Source: G963675935 sp963675935 (lineage in GTDB: Bacteria; Planctomycetota; Planctomycetia; Pirellulales; Thermoguttaceae). Taken from it: a DNA stretch of 64,000 bases. Every line of letters starts with the position of its first letter. Position 1 is the stretch's first letter. Where the stretch lies: contig CAXXPV010000003.1 in assembly GCA_963675935.2 (NCBI GenBank), positions 868,001 through 932,000 of the forward strand, written 5' to 3'. The position numbers and the translations under genes were made by a program. Below the pieces are notes generated by a model. The model saw only the letters and a program-made list of their open reading frames with translations, made no database searches and was not told the DNA's origin. Below, piece after piece: positions 15,349-23,119 of the stretch.

Positions 15349-16743
15349 TCAGCACGTCACATGCATCAACGCGGCCTTGCGGAGCTTCGACCGGTTATAG
15401 CTCTCGACCGCCTTCGGCGTCGGCACAATCTCGCATTGGATCGACCGCTGCGTCAAAAATCGCCGGGCGTCGTCCGTCAGTTCGAGCTTGCCCTGCTTGC
15501 CCGAGCCGATGAACACCACCTCCGGCCCGCCGCGGCAGACCTTTTCCAGTTCCTTCGGGCCGACCGTGTGGCTCGATCCGTAATGTTTCTTTGCGATGTC
15601 TTCGTCGCGCCGTTTCGCCTTGCCGCCGACGGTGATCCAGACATCGCGGCTGAAGGTTTCTTGGCCGACGGTGATCTCGCCGAAACTGTAGCGGGTGATT
15701 TCGGGGTAAATCGGTTTGACGTGGAACCGCGGCTTGAAGGGACTTCGGCCGACGAGTTTTCGGGCCTCGGCCACCGCGCCCAGCACGACGGCGTCATCGC
15801 CCAGGGCCGAGAGCAGCACCCGACCGCCCTCGCGAGCGCCGGGCAGCGGGTCTCGCCCGACAATGTTCTCGACGATCGGCATGATGAAATCGCTGCACGC
15901 CTCGATCACGCCGCCGCCGAAAACAATCGCCTCGGGGTCGATCAAATGCCGCACGTTGATGCAGGCGTAGCCGAGCACTTCGGCCGCGCGGCGCATCACC
16001 CGGCACACAAGTTCGTCCTCGGCGTCGAGCGCCTTGCGAATCATGCCGCTGCGGATGACCGAGAGGTCGCCGCCGGCCAATTCGACCAGCGCGCTCTTTT
16101 GACCGCCGGCGATGGCCTCGCGCAGATCGCGTTCGATGGCCGTCCGGCTGGCCAGGGCCTCGAAACAGCCGCGTCCGCCGCAGCCGCAGCGCGGGCCGTC
16201 GATCTGCATAATCATGTGGCCGATCTCGCCGGCCGACTCGCGGTCGCCGCGCCACAGCTTCCCGCGTTGCACCAAGCCGCTGCCGATGCCCGTGCCCACA
16301 CAAATGTACAAGGCGCTTTGAGCGTTGCGGGCCGAGCCGAGCCAGGTCTCGCCGAGCGCGCCAAAATTGCCATCGTTGCCCAAAACGATGGGCGTCTTGA
16401 ACCGCGCCCTCAACAACGCGCCGAGGTCCACGCCCGTCAAAGGCATGTTCGGCGCCACGACGACCAGCCCGCGGTCGGGATCGACGACGCCTGGCACCGC
16501 GACGCCGATGGCCGTGAGATCGCCGGCGTCGATGCCGCCCTTGCGAACCATGTCGTCCATCGCTTTTTCGATGGCCGCGACGACACGTTCCGGGCCGCCC
16601 TTGCGCGGGGTGGGGCATTTCTCGCGGCCGACGATCTCGCCCGACTCGCCCACCAGCGAGCATTGCACCTTCGTGCCGCCGATGTCGACGCCCAAATACA
16701 GCCGCCGCACGTTGTTGGAAGAACGATTTCGCTTCTTTTTCAT
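15349..16743 (-). CDS. ROK-family sugar kinase fused to a C-terminal Mth938-like (DUF498) domain
   Basis: A 464-residue protein with two domains. Residues 14-335 form a ROK kinase: the phosphate-binding LYLGVDIGGTKVQ, AVPGVVDP, LGNDGNFGALGE, CVGTGIGSGLV, the zinc motif CGCGGRGCFEALAS, and FGGGVIEA. Such enzymes phosphorylate glucose or related sugars with ATP. Residues about 345-464 read as an Mth938/NDUFAF3-like domain: YSFGEITVGQETF, GGPEVVFIGSGKQGKLEL, and the closing PTPKAVESYNRSKLRKAALM with a final HVTC. That domain normally stands alone, and I know of no standard fusion to a ROK kinase. Whether the kinase is sugar-specific is unknown. It is the last gene of a minus-strand group with a XylR-like regulator. 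Confidence 0.88.
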   Translation of the reverse strand: MKKKRNRSSNNVRRLYLGVDIGGTKVQCSLVGESGEIVGREKCPTPRKGGPERVVAAIEKAMDDMVRKGGIDAGDLTAIGVAVPGVVDPDRGLVVVAPNMPLTGVDLGALLRARFKTPIVLGNDGNFGALGETWLGSARNAQSALYICVGTGIGSGLVQRGKLWRGDRESAGEIGHMIMQIDGPRCGCGGRGCFEALASRTAIERDLREAIAGGQKSALVELAGGDLSVIRSGMIRKALDAEDELVCRVMRRAAEVLGYACINVRHLIDPEAIVFGGGVIEACSDFIMPIVENIVGRDPLPGAREGGRVLLSALGDDAVVLGAVAEARKLVGRSPFKPRFHVKPIYPEITRYSFGEITVGQETFSRDVWITVGGKAKRRDEDIAKKHYGSSHTVGPKELEKVCRGGPEVVFIGSGKQGKLELTDDARRFLTQRSIQCEIVPTPKAVESYNRSKLRKAALMHVTC

Positions 16744-16795
16744 GGACGGTTTCCGTTGTTTAACGACCGTTGGATTGACAATGTCGCATTCCCTC

Positions 16796-16873
16796 GTTTA
16801 GCCGGCGAACTTGTTCGCCGCGGATTGTCGGCGACCTCAGCCAAAACGCGGCGAACAAGTTCGCCGGCTAAAC
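16796..16873. repeat. GTTTAGCCGGCG dispersed palindromic repeat, copy 3
   Basis: The ends GTTTAGCCGGCGAACTTG and CAAGTTCGCCGGCTAAAC are perfect complements for 18 bp. It lies between the XylR-like gene and the ROK gene. Confidence 0.9.
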
Positions 16874-16939
16874 GATATTGCAATACTTTTCCGACACTCG
16901 ATAGCGCAAGTCTACCATGGAATGGGCCGCAAGGAATGC

Positions 16940-18115
16940 CTACCGTGCGCGAACCTTCGCGCGATACTGCCGCACGGTCATGCCGAATGTGCGGCGAAAT
17001 ACCTTGCCGAAATAACTCTCGCTGCCAAAACCGCATTCCTCGGCGATTCGCCGGGCCGGCTGATCGGTCTCTTCGAGCAACGCCTTCGCGCGATCGAAGC
17101 GGAATCGGTGGATCTCGTCGAGGATCGATCGCCCAAGCGTTCGCTGGAACCGCAGCTCCAAAGCGCGACGCGAGATGCCGACGCTCCGCACGACATCCGA
17201 CACCTGGGCGGGCCGGCCGGCCGAGTCGCGGATGAACTCGACGGCCGCGGCGACCTCCGCATCGCCCAACCGATTGGTCCGCGTCGATCGCCGTTCGACC
17301 ACGCGGATCGGATCGACAAGAATCAGCTTGCGCGAACGAATACGCCGCCGCATGAGCCGGTCGAGCATGGCCGCGGTCTGATAGCCGCCCAGATCGGTGT
17401 TCACTTGGATGCTCGACAGCGGCGGATCGCACAACTCGCAAAGCAATTCATCGTCATCGACGCTCACCACCGCGATGTCGTCGGGAACGCGAAGGGCGTT
17501 TTCCATGCACAGGTCGAGAACCTGGCGGCCGCGGATGTCGTTCGCGGCCATCAGACCGATCGGTTTCGGCAGATCGCGAAGCCAGCGGGCCAGGCGTTTC
17601 GACTCGCGACCCCAATCCTGCGCGCGACGCTCATGTGGCGGCTTGTAGACGTGGCAGCCGAAGCCCGACTGGGCCAGCCTCTCGCAAAAGCCTTCACGCC
17701 GCCAGCGGCACCAATTCTCGCCGCCGATGGCTCCGACGTAGGCGTATTGCGAAAACCCCCGCTCCAAAAGATGCTCGGCCGCCAGACAGCCCACCGCGCC
17801 GGAGTTCATGCGCACTTCGCAAAGCCGATGAAGCGGATGCGACGGCGCAAGCTGCGCGTCGGAAAGGTCCAACGCAACCGTCGGCAGCCGGGATCGAAGG
17901 ATCATCCGGGCGATTTCGGGCGTTTCGATGCGCGCGATGATGCCCGAGCCGCCCCATTGACGCATCATCGGCAGCGTTTGGGCCAAGTCGCCGGGCATGA
18001 CGTGCAATGCCCAGGGACCGTGCAGCCGGGCATAGCGTATGACCCCGCGGAGCATCCCGCGACCATAGCCGCGCGACGTCTCGATCAACAGTGCCACCTT
18101 CGGAATGTCGCTCAT
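16940..18115 (-). CDS. XylR-like transcriptional regulator (LacI-type sensor plus AraC DNA-binding domain)
   Basis: A 391-residue regulator. Residues 5-270 form a periplasmic-binding-protein-like sensor (VALLIETSRGYGRGMLRGVI, GLMAANDIRGRQVLDLC, VPDDIAVVSVDDDELLCEL) as in LacI/XylR. Residues 285-385 form an AraC-type double helix-turn-helix ending in FGSESYFGKVFRRTFGMTV. The start at 18115 (MSDIPKVALLIETSRG) is chosen because the open frame further upstream is arginine-rich and unlike the family. The fold is that of sugar-responsive activators, so it may regulate the neighbouring ROK kinase gene downstream on the same strand. The ligand is not known. The aminotransferase gene ends nine bases before it. 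Confidence 0.92.
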   Translation of the reverse strand: MSDIPKVALLIETSRGYGRGMLRGVIRYARLHGPWALHVMPGDLAQTLPMMRQWGGSGIIARIETPEIARMILRSRLPTVALDLSDAQLAPSHPLHRLCEVRMNSGAVGCLAAEHLLERGFSQYAYVGAIGGENWCRWRREGFCERLAQSGFGCHVYKPPHERRAQDWGRESKRLARWLRDLPKPIGLMAANDIRGRQVLDLCMENALRVPDDIAVVSVDDDELLCELCDPPLSSIQVNTDLGGYQTAAMLDRLMRRRIRSRKLILVDPIRVVERRSTRTNRLGDAEVAAAVEFIRDSAGRPAQVSDVVRSVGISRRALELRFQRTLGRSILDEIHRFRFDRAKALLEETDQPARRIAEECGFGSESYFGKVFRRTFGMTVRQYRAKVRAR

Positions 18116-18123
18116 GGATTCCT

Positions 18124-19056
18124 TCAATCGAGCACCGACGCGCCGCGACGCCGATGCCGCTCGGCTTGCGCGGAAATGTCGATGCCGACCCGTTCGCTCC
18201 ACGCCGTCAACAGCGAGGTTAAAATCGGACCGGGCCGGCCGTCGCCGATCGGCCGACCATCAAATCGAGTGACCGGCAACACGCACGGCGACGTGCTTGT
18301 CAAAATCACTTCGTCGGCCGAGGCCACGTCGCCGGGCGTCAGGTCGCGCTCCGTGCAATCGATGCCAAGCCCTCGGGCAAGCTCCAAGACGACCGACATG
18401 CTGATTCCGTGCAAGATCGTCGTCGCGTGAGGAGAAATCAAGCCCTCGCCGGTCCGATAAATCAACAGACTCGCGGTCGATGCTTCCGTCACCAATCCGC
18501 GCGAGTCGAGCAGCAGGGCGCGGGCTTGCGGATCGAGCCTCGCGGCCTCCCGGTCGGCCAGATAGTAGTGCATTCGGCTGCGGCACTTCAGTTCCGGCGG
18601 CCAACAGCGCGCCGACACTTGTTCGACGTTGACGACGACCAGCGCTTGCCCATCGCGATATTTCTTGGCCCAAAGATGAAACGGCAGGGGGTAGGTGTGC
18701 AGGCAAACGGTCGGCCGCGAAGGCCCCGGCGGGGCGAACGTCGGATACATGCCCGGCGTTACGACAATCGACAGGCCGAGATCGTCGCTCGGTTCGAGCA
18801 GGGCGTGATTGCGGGCCGTCAGTTTTTCAGCGGCGCGGGCGAAATCGGCGGCGGTCATGCCGGGATCGACGCCGACGATTTCCAACGAGCGCGCGAGACG
18901 GGCAAGGTGTTCTTCCAGACGGAAGATTTTTCCCGAGAAAGTCCGCAACTGTTCGGCGACGGCGGTTCCCTGGACAAAGCCAGCGTCGCCGATCGGCAGC
19001 GCGGCCGCCGAGGCTGGAATCCACTGGCCGTTGAGAAAGGCGAAAGGTTCTTGCAT
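18124..19056 (-). CDS. PLP-dependent aminotransferase, class IV
   Basis: A 310-residue fold-type IV enzyme of the branched-chain/D-amino-acid aminotransferase/aminodeoxychorismate lyase family. The visible features are FLNGQWIPASAAALPIGDAG at the N-terminus, LRTFSGKIFRLEEHLARL, and the region of the catalytic lysine (PPELKCRSRMHYYLADREA, near residue 152). Next come LLLDSRGLVTEASTASLLIY and ITTILHGIS-like binding segments near residue 220. The SxxN motif usual in this family is altered (ASTASLLI). Substrate specificity cannot be assigned. It is first in a compact group with the XylR-like regulator (8-bp gap), and directly follows the HepT gene. Confidence 0.88.
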   Translation of the reverse strand: MQEPFAFLNGQWIPASAAALPIGDAGFVQGTAVAEQLRTFSGKIFRLEEHLARLARSLEIVGVDPGMTAADFARAAEKLTARNHALLEPSDDLGLSIVVTPGMYPTFAPPGPSRPTVCLHTYPLPFHLWAKKYRDGQALVVVNVEQVSARCWPPELKCRSRMHYYLADREAARLDPQARALLLDSRGLVTEASTASLLIYRTGEGLISPHATTILHGISMSVVLELARGLGIDCTERDLTPGDVASADEVILTSTSPCVLPVTRFDGRPIGDGRPGPILTSLLTAWSERVGIDISAQAERHRRRGASVLD

Positions 19057-19404
19057 TCAACTATCCGAAGAAGCCGTGACGGTTTTGAGAGCCGCGATCA
19101 ACGGGGGAAGGTCTGACGTGATGATCTTCCACAAAATGTCAAAATCGATCGTGTCGTAGCCGTGGATCAAGCGATTGCGCAGTGCAATAACTTGTGCCCA
19201 GGGAATTTCGGGATGTTTTTCGCGACGCGATGCCGACACACGACTTGCCGCCTCTCCCAAGATCAACAACAATTGCAGCAAAGCCAGGCCAAGCATTCGG
19301 TCGGATTCCAACTGAATTCGCGTATGTCCTTCGGCCATGCAAACCGCTTCATGCGCGTGGTCCAACATCTGCTGAATGCTGACAGCGTCGTCACGTCGCT
19401 GCAT
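19057..19404 (-). CDS. HepT-like (DUF86) toxin
   Basis: A 115-residue helical protein with the HEPN catalytic signature RNRLIHGY (RX4-6HXY) near residue 77. HepT proteins are RNases, or targets of AMP-transfer, neutralised by a partnered MNT nucleotidyltransferase. The start overlaps the end of the upstream nucleotidyltransferase gene by 14 bp. The gene ends directly before the aminotransferase start, so the two may be cotranscribed by chance of location. Confidence 0.88.
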   Translation of the reverse strand: MQRRDDAVSIQQMLDHAHEAVCMAEGHTRIQLESDRMLGLALLQLLLILGEAASRVSASRREKHPEIPWAQVIALRNRLIHGYDTIDFDILWKIITSDLPPLIAALKTVTASSDS

Positions 19405-19699
19405 ATAAAACCTCCGCCTCGCGCAGCACTTCGTCTCGGAAATAGCGGCTAAGACATCGCGGCGTGTTCAGATCGACGGTTCGACCCAACATGACGCTGA
19501 GTTCTTCTTGCATGGAGAAGAACGCCAAACCAGGCGTATGCTCCGGCTCAAACTCCACCAACACGTCCACGTCGCTGCCAGGTAGAAAATCGTCGCGAAG
19601 AACAGATCCAAACAACATGAGCTTTTGCACGTGATGACGCCGGCAGAAATCGGCGATTTGTTCGGTGGGGATGCCGAGATTACATCGAGATAAACGCAT
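19391..19699 (-). CDS. MntA-type nucleotidyltransferase antitoxin
   Basis: A 102-residue minimal nucleotidyltransferase with the catalytic motif LMLFGSVLRDDFLPGSDVDV (G-S-X10-D-X-D), which matches MntA proteins that AMPylate HepT. The start at 19699 is supported by a GGAGG Shine-Dalgarno five bases upstream (GGAGGCAATC-ATG). The gene overlaps the HepT gene, giving the standard MNT/HEPN pair in which the nucleotidyltransferase acts as antitoxin. Confidence 0.9.
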   Translation of the reverse strand: MRLSRCNLGIPTEQIADFCRRHHVQKLMLFGSVLRDDFLPGSDVDVLVEFEPEHTPGLAFFSMQEELSVMLGRTVDLNTPRCLSRYFRDEVLREAEVLYAAT

Positions 19700-19749
19700 G
19701 ATTGCCTCCAGCAACTAACCGGCAATGGTAGTCGATTTGACAAGAAACC

Positions 19750-20730
19750 TCAATGGGCTGCTTGGGTGGCATTGTCGGCGTCTTGCGGCGAGGTGTCGTC
19801 GAGGAACGTGTATCGACCCCACTGGCCGATAAGATTCGACGCCGAGCAGTAATCCTGGAATTCATGGGATTTGCCGACCGTCCCGCCGAGGTCGAGTACT
19901 ACGATATTTTCCGCGTCGCCAATGCCGCAAGGACCGAGAAACCCCATCGCTTCCGCTCCGCCGCGGCCGTATAGCCAGGAATACCACCGCAACGCCCGAT
20001 CGCATCGGTTGCGGGTGACGATCGCTTGATCGATCAAGGACAGCGTCAGACCGTGCCGTCGGTCGGGCGCAAGCCAGTCGGCATTCATGGCGGGGGCCAA
20101 CAGCACCGCGCGAACGGGATTTCGCCGGCCACCGCTCCAAGCGGCGACCGTTGCGTCGGGCAGCCGCTCGCCCGCCATATCTCCGCCGGCCAGAAGGTGC
20201 AATGCGCCGGTGATGATCCGCGAACCAAAACTGTGGCCCACAAGACTCACTTTCATACCGGGTCGCAGATCGTCGAGCCACTCGGCGAGCCGTCCGCTCT
20301 CCACGTCGCTTGCGTCGGCTTTCCGCTGAACGTCCGGGCGAATGTGGCGAAAAACACGGTCGGACGGCCACGACCAGATCACGTAGCGGAACGGCCGGTC
20401 GTCCGTCGCCGCGCGGATCGTTTGATAGGTGAACCAGCCATTCTCCACGGCCTCGTCGGCGTCGGTCTGGTTGCCGTGGATGAAAACGATCGTCGGAATT
20501 GCAGCCGCGTCGCCGGCGTGAAAATCTCGCGAGTCGGCCGCCGTCCAGCCGCAGTCCTCATTCATCCGCCAGTAATAAATGTTCTCGGGAGCGTCGTTCA
20601 GCCGATGACACGACGAAAGTCCGCGGGTGCTGACGAGCCAAACAGGTTGCGGCTCGTCGGCGGCGCGGGCGAAAACGCCGGTGGACAAAACCGCGAACGT
20701 CAGAACTAGTCGCTTGCTGATGTGTTTCAT
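19750..20730 (-). CDS. Exported alpha/beta hydrolase
   Basis: A 326-residue protein with a signal peptide (residues 1-24, LVLTFAVLSTGVFARA). It has an alpha/beta-hydrolase core: oxyanion-side IVFIHGNQTDADEAVENGW and the nucleophile elbow VSLVGHSFGSRIITGAL (GxSxG at GHSFG), near residue 165. A late catalytic histidine probably lies around HGLTLS or GKSHEFQ. The substrate is unknown. The sequence between the elbow and the end (RRNPVRAVLLAPAMNADW) recurs in planctomycete hydrolases of undefined role. It points to an envelope or secreted esterase, and no operon partner is obvious. Confidence 0.78.
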   Translation of the reverse strand: MKHISKRLVLTFAVLSTGVFARAADEPQPVWLVSTRGLSSCHRLNDAPENIYYWRMNEDCGWTAADSRDFHAGDAAAIPTIVFIHGNQTDADEAVENGWFTYQTIRAATDDRPFRYVIWSWPSDRVFRHIRPDVQRKADASDVESGRLAEWLDDLRPGMKVSLVGHSFGSRIITGALHLLAGGDMAGERLPDATVAAWSGGRRNPVRAVLLAPAMNADWLAPDRRHGLTLSLIDQAIVTRNRCDRALRWYSWLYGRGGAEAMGFLGPCGIGDAENIVVLDLGGTVGKSHEFQDYCSASNLIGQWGRYTFLDDTSPQDADNATQAAH

Positions 20731-20918
20731 ATTCTGCCTCGTTATCTCGTTTTCACTCCAATTGTAGCTTGAAATCCACGCACGCGGTGAGAAATCGCAG
20801 CGACGGCGTTTCTAAAAAACCTCGGCCGTTGCATTTGCACATCGTCAATTCTGGTGTACAGTTTTCGTGGCGACAGTATCGCATGGAAACGCCACCGTTT
20901 CGATAGGAGATTCCTGAA

Positions 20919-21164
20919 ATGAAGAGGCTGTTGATTGTAACGATGTTAGGAGCATTGCTGAGTGGAACGGCCGGATGCCGTTTCTTTGACTGCCTGTTCC
21001 GAGGCGGGCCGGCCAACCAGACGTGCCAGCCTGCGGCGACGGTTGTTTGTCCGCCGCCTTGTGTTTCGAGTTGTGCGCCGGCCGACGGCTGCAGCCCTTG
21101 CAGCTCGCCTGCCGCAACGGTAACTCCGGGGCCGGCTACTTACGCACCGACGGGCAACCGTTGA
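20919..21164 (+). CDS. Small cysteine-rich lipoprotein, first of a tandem pair
   Basis: An 81-residue secreted protein with a lipoprotein signal (MKRLLIVTMLGALLSGTAGC), so the cysteine at residue 20 would be lipidated. Downstream is a Cys-Pro-Ala-rich stretch (CPPPCVSSCAPADGCSPC) of low complexity. A good ribosome binding site, GGAG, stands before the ATG (AGGAGATTCCTGAAATG). It resembles the next gene only in organisation. The function is unknown. Confidence 0.7.
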   Translation: MKRLLIVTMLGALLSGTAGCRFFDCLFRGGPANQTCQPAATVVCPPPCVSSCAPADGCSPCSSPAATVTPGPATYAPTGNR

Positions 21165-21181
21165 TTGGGAGGAGGCCCATC

Positions 21182-21406
21182 ATGAAAAAACTGACGATTC
21201 TCATGTTGTTTGGAATGTTGTTGGGCGCCGCGTCGGGCTGCCACGTAACGGAATGCTGGCGCTACGCATGGAACTCCCGGTTCCATCCCGAGCGGAACGC
21301 CCAGCCTGTCCAGCAGGTCATTGTCGCGGATGAATGCGATCCGTGCAGCGATCCTTGCTCGGGCGGAACGACGACCGTGGTGCCCGGCCCGGTCATGGTC
21401 CCTTGA
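21182..21406 (+). CDS. Small cysteine-rich lipoprotein, second of a tandem pair
   Basis: A 74-residue protein with signal MKKLTILMLFGMLLGAASGC and a lipobox-type cysteine. It also has a short acidic Cys-rich segment (CDPCSDPCSGG) and ends PVMVP. The start at 21182 has a strong Shine-Dalgarno GGGAGGAGG about ten bases upstream. It follows the first gene by 17 bp and is probably cotranscribed. The pair looks like a duplicated envelope lipoprotein family, but sequence identity is limited to the signal and Cys motifs. Confidence 0.7.
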   Translation: MKKLTILMLFGMLLGAASGCHVTECWRYAWNSRFHPERNAQPVQQVIVADECDPCSDPCSGGTTTVVPGPVMVP

Positions 21407-21427
21407 GCATTCCTCGGAGTTTAGAAA

Positions 21428-21511
21428 GTAGGGTGGGACAAGCTTTAGCGCGGTCCCACCAGAATCCGCAATAGACATGGTGGGACTGCGCTAAAGCTTG
21501 TCCCACCCTAC
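21428..21511. repeat. GTAGGGTGGGACAAGC palindromic repeat
   Basis: The arms GTAGGGTGGGACAAGCTTTA (21428 onward) and its complement (ending 21511) flank an asymmetric centre. A second occurrence of the arm sequence is at 29112-29144. It separates the lipoprotein genes from the convergent acetyltransferase gene. Confidence 0.85.
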
Positions 21512-21517
21512 GCTAGT

Positions 21518-22669
21518 TCATCGCGAGTCGGCCACGCTTTCGTGTGCGCGGCCGACCGCGGTGGACATCGGACAGCGCCGGCTTTGCCGCCATCGACGCA
21601 GCCGCAGCAACAGCATGCGCGGCGTCAACGACGGAAAATGGCTGTAACGCAAAACCGGAATCACTCGCGTCTGAAAATGCCGCTTGCTATCCAACGAGCC
21701 TATGCCCATGTCATAGATGCAATCGCCGCGGGCAAAACTGTCTCGCAGCGAATCGGCCAATAGCACGGTTCCCACGCCTTGTTTCGCGCGGTTCGCGTCG
21801 AATCCACGCCGCAGCCCGCAGACGTAGCCGCGGTAATGATAGCCGTACATGAACGCGACGGGCTGTCCGTCGATCAGAAGCAGATTGATGTCGGCGGCGC
21901 CGGCGGTGGACGCCGCTTCGTGCATTTCGCGAAAAAACGGCCGCACCGACTCGTGCGACAACGTCGTGCCGTTGGTCGATGAATTCTGCCAGCTCCGCCG
22001 CGCAATCTCCTCGCAGGCGTCGTACAAATCCCAATGAGGCGAGCCGTCGCCGTCGGCCAGACTTGCCGGTCGGCAATGCACAAAGGATATTTCGCCCTGT
22101 TTGGAAAGCAATCGCTCGGTGCGGCGGAATCGGCGCAGCCACGCGCCGCCGCGAGCGGACCAATACGAATCCCAAGTCCCGTCGATATCGACAATGGCCG
22201 TTCGATCCCACAGGGTTGCATAGGGCGAAAAGCCCGCGGCCGTCATGACGCGTTGTGTTTGGCCGGGATCCGTGCCCACCGCGCCCTGCCAACCAAGTTC
22301 GAGGATGTCCCAATCGCGCGGCGTGCATCGGACGTGTTCGAGACCGGCCGCCAGTGTGCGTTCCGCGTCCGGGCCGATGGGCCCGTAAAATGCGCCCCAA
22401 TTGTGCAGTGGAAACCCAAGTTCGCAAAACCGGCCCAGCTTCGTTTTCTCGCACTCGACGATCAACGGCAGAATGCCGATCGTCCGGTTTTTGTCGGATA
22501 CCACGAGTGTGCGGAGTTTTCTCTCGCGGCCGAAGTGCCGCCAATAGACTTCGAGCCATTCGAGCGACTGGAAGAACGAGGCGCCGGGCGTTTGGCGAAG
22601 CAGATCGCTCCATTCCCGGCGAAAAGGGGCTAGTTGCTCGATCGAGTTGATTTCCAAAACGCGGGCCAT
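21518..22669 (-). CDS. GNAT-type acetyltransferase (CelD/BcsL family)
   Basis: A 383-residue protein of the CelD/BioF2-like acetyltransferase group. The N-terminal segment has FFQSLEWLEVYWRHFG; the middle has the large-domain region WDRTAIVDIDGTWDSYWSAR. The C-terminal GNAT region includes LLLIDGQPVAFMYGYHYRGY and VGTVLLADSLRDSFARGD, then IYDMGIGSLDSKRHFQTR. Such proteins are linked to polysaccharide (cellulose or capsule) synthesis, with the substrate unknown. The start at 22669 (MARVLEINSIEQ) is preferred over 22675. It is monocistronic as seen here and faces the lipoprotein pair convergently. Confidence 0.82.
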   Translation of the reverse strand: MARVLEINSIEQLAPFRREWSDLLRQTPGASFFQSLEWLEVYWRHFGRERKLRTLVVSDKNRTIGILPLIVECEKTKLGRFCELGFPLHNWGAFYGPIGPDAERTLAAGLEHVRCTPRDWDILELGWQGAVGTDPGQTQRVMTAAGFSPYATLWDRTAIVDIDGTWDSYWSARGGAWLRRFRRTERLLSKQGEISFVHCRPASLADGDGSPHWDLYDACEEIARRSWQNSSTNGTTLSHESVRPFFREMHEAASTAGAADINLLLIDGQPVAFMYGYHYRGYVCGLRRGFDANRAKQGVGTVLLADSLRDSFARGDCIYDMGIGSLDSKRHFQTRVIPVLRYSHFPSLTPRMLLLRLRRWRQSRRCPMSTAVGRAHESVADSR

Positions 22670-22809
22670 AAACAAGCTTAGCCCGCGTTTTCACCCCATG
22701 TGGGTTGTTTTTGACCGTCGAAATGGTGTTGCGACGTCGTTTTTTGACCATCAGGCACGTATTGCCGTGTCGTTTATTGCCCGTCAGCTTGAAAATGTCG
22801 CAATAGCCC

Positions 22810-22887
22810 GTTTAGCCGGCGAACTTGTTCGCCGCGTTTTTGGCCGAAATGCCGAACATACGCGGCGAACAAGTTCGCTGGCTAAAC
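22810..22887. repeat. GTTTAGCCGGCG dispersed palindromic repeat, copy 4
   Basis: The ends GTTTAGCCGGCGAACTTG and CAAGTTCGCTGGCTAAAC carry one mismatch. It sits in the 450-bp gap between the acetyltransferase gene and the secretin gene; the rest of that gap shows no gene. Confidence 0.9.
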
Positions 22888-23119
22888 ATTTCAGTGCAGG
22901 AGGGTGTTTTCGGCAAGCTAGGCAAGTCCATACTCTTTGCGATGCTGGACGAAGAAGCAAAATTCTCCCTTTGGCGACAAAATCTCGTTGAATTGCCCTT
23001 GACCGATTTTGCCCCCCCGGATATTTAACCCATCCTCATCAACCGGAATTTCAGAATTGGTCTCGAACTCGGTCTTCTTCGGTGTCTGGCAAACAAAAAA
23101 ACAGCCCGACACGAAACGG

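Noticed and set aside
15361..17235. A 624-codon plus-strand frame over the ROK and XylR-like genes
   Set aside because: It is antisense to two clear genes in GC-rich DNA; composition is Arg/His/Pro-rich with no family motif.
2833..22887. GTTTAGCC palindromes as a CRISPR array
   Set aside because: Copies are far apart and lack regular spacers or cas genes.
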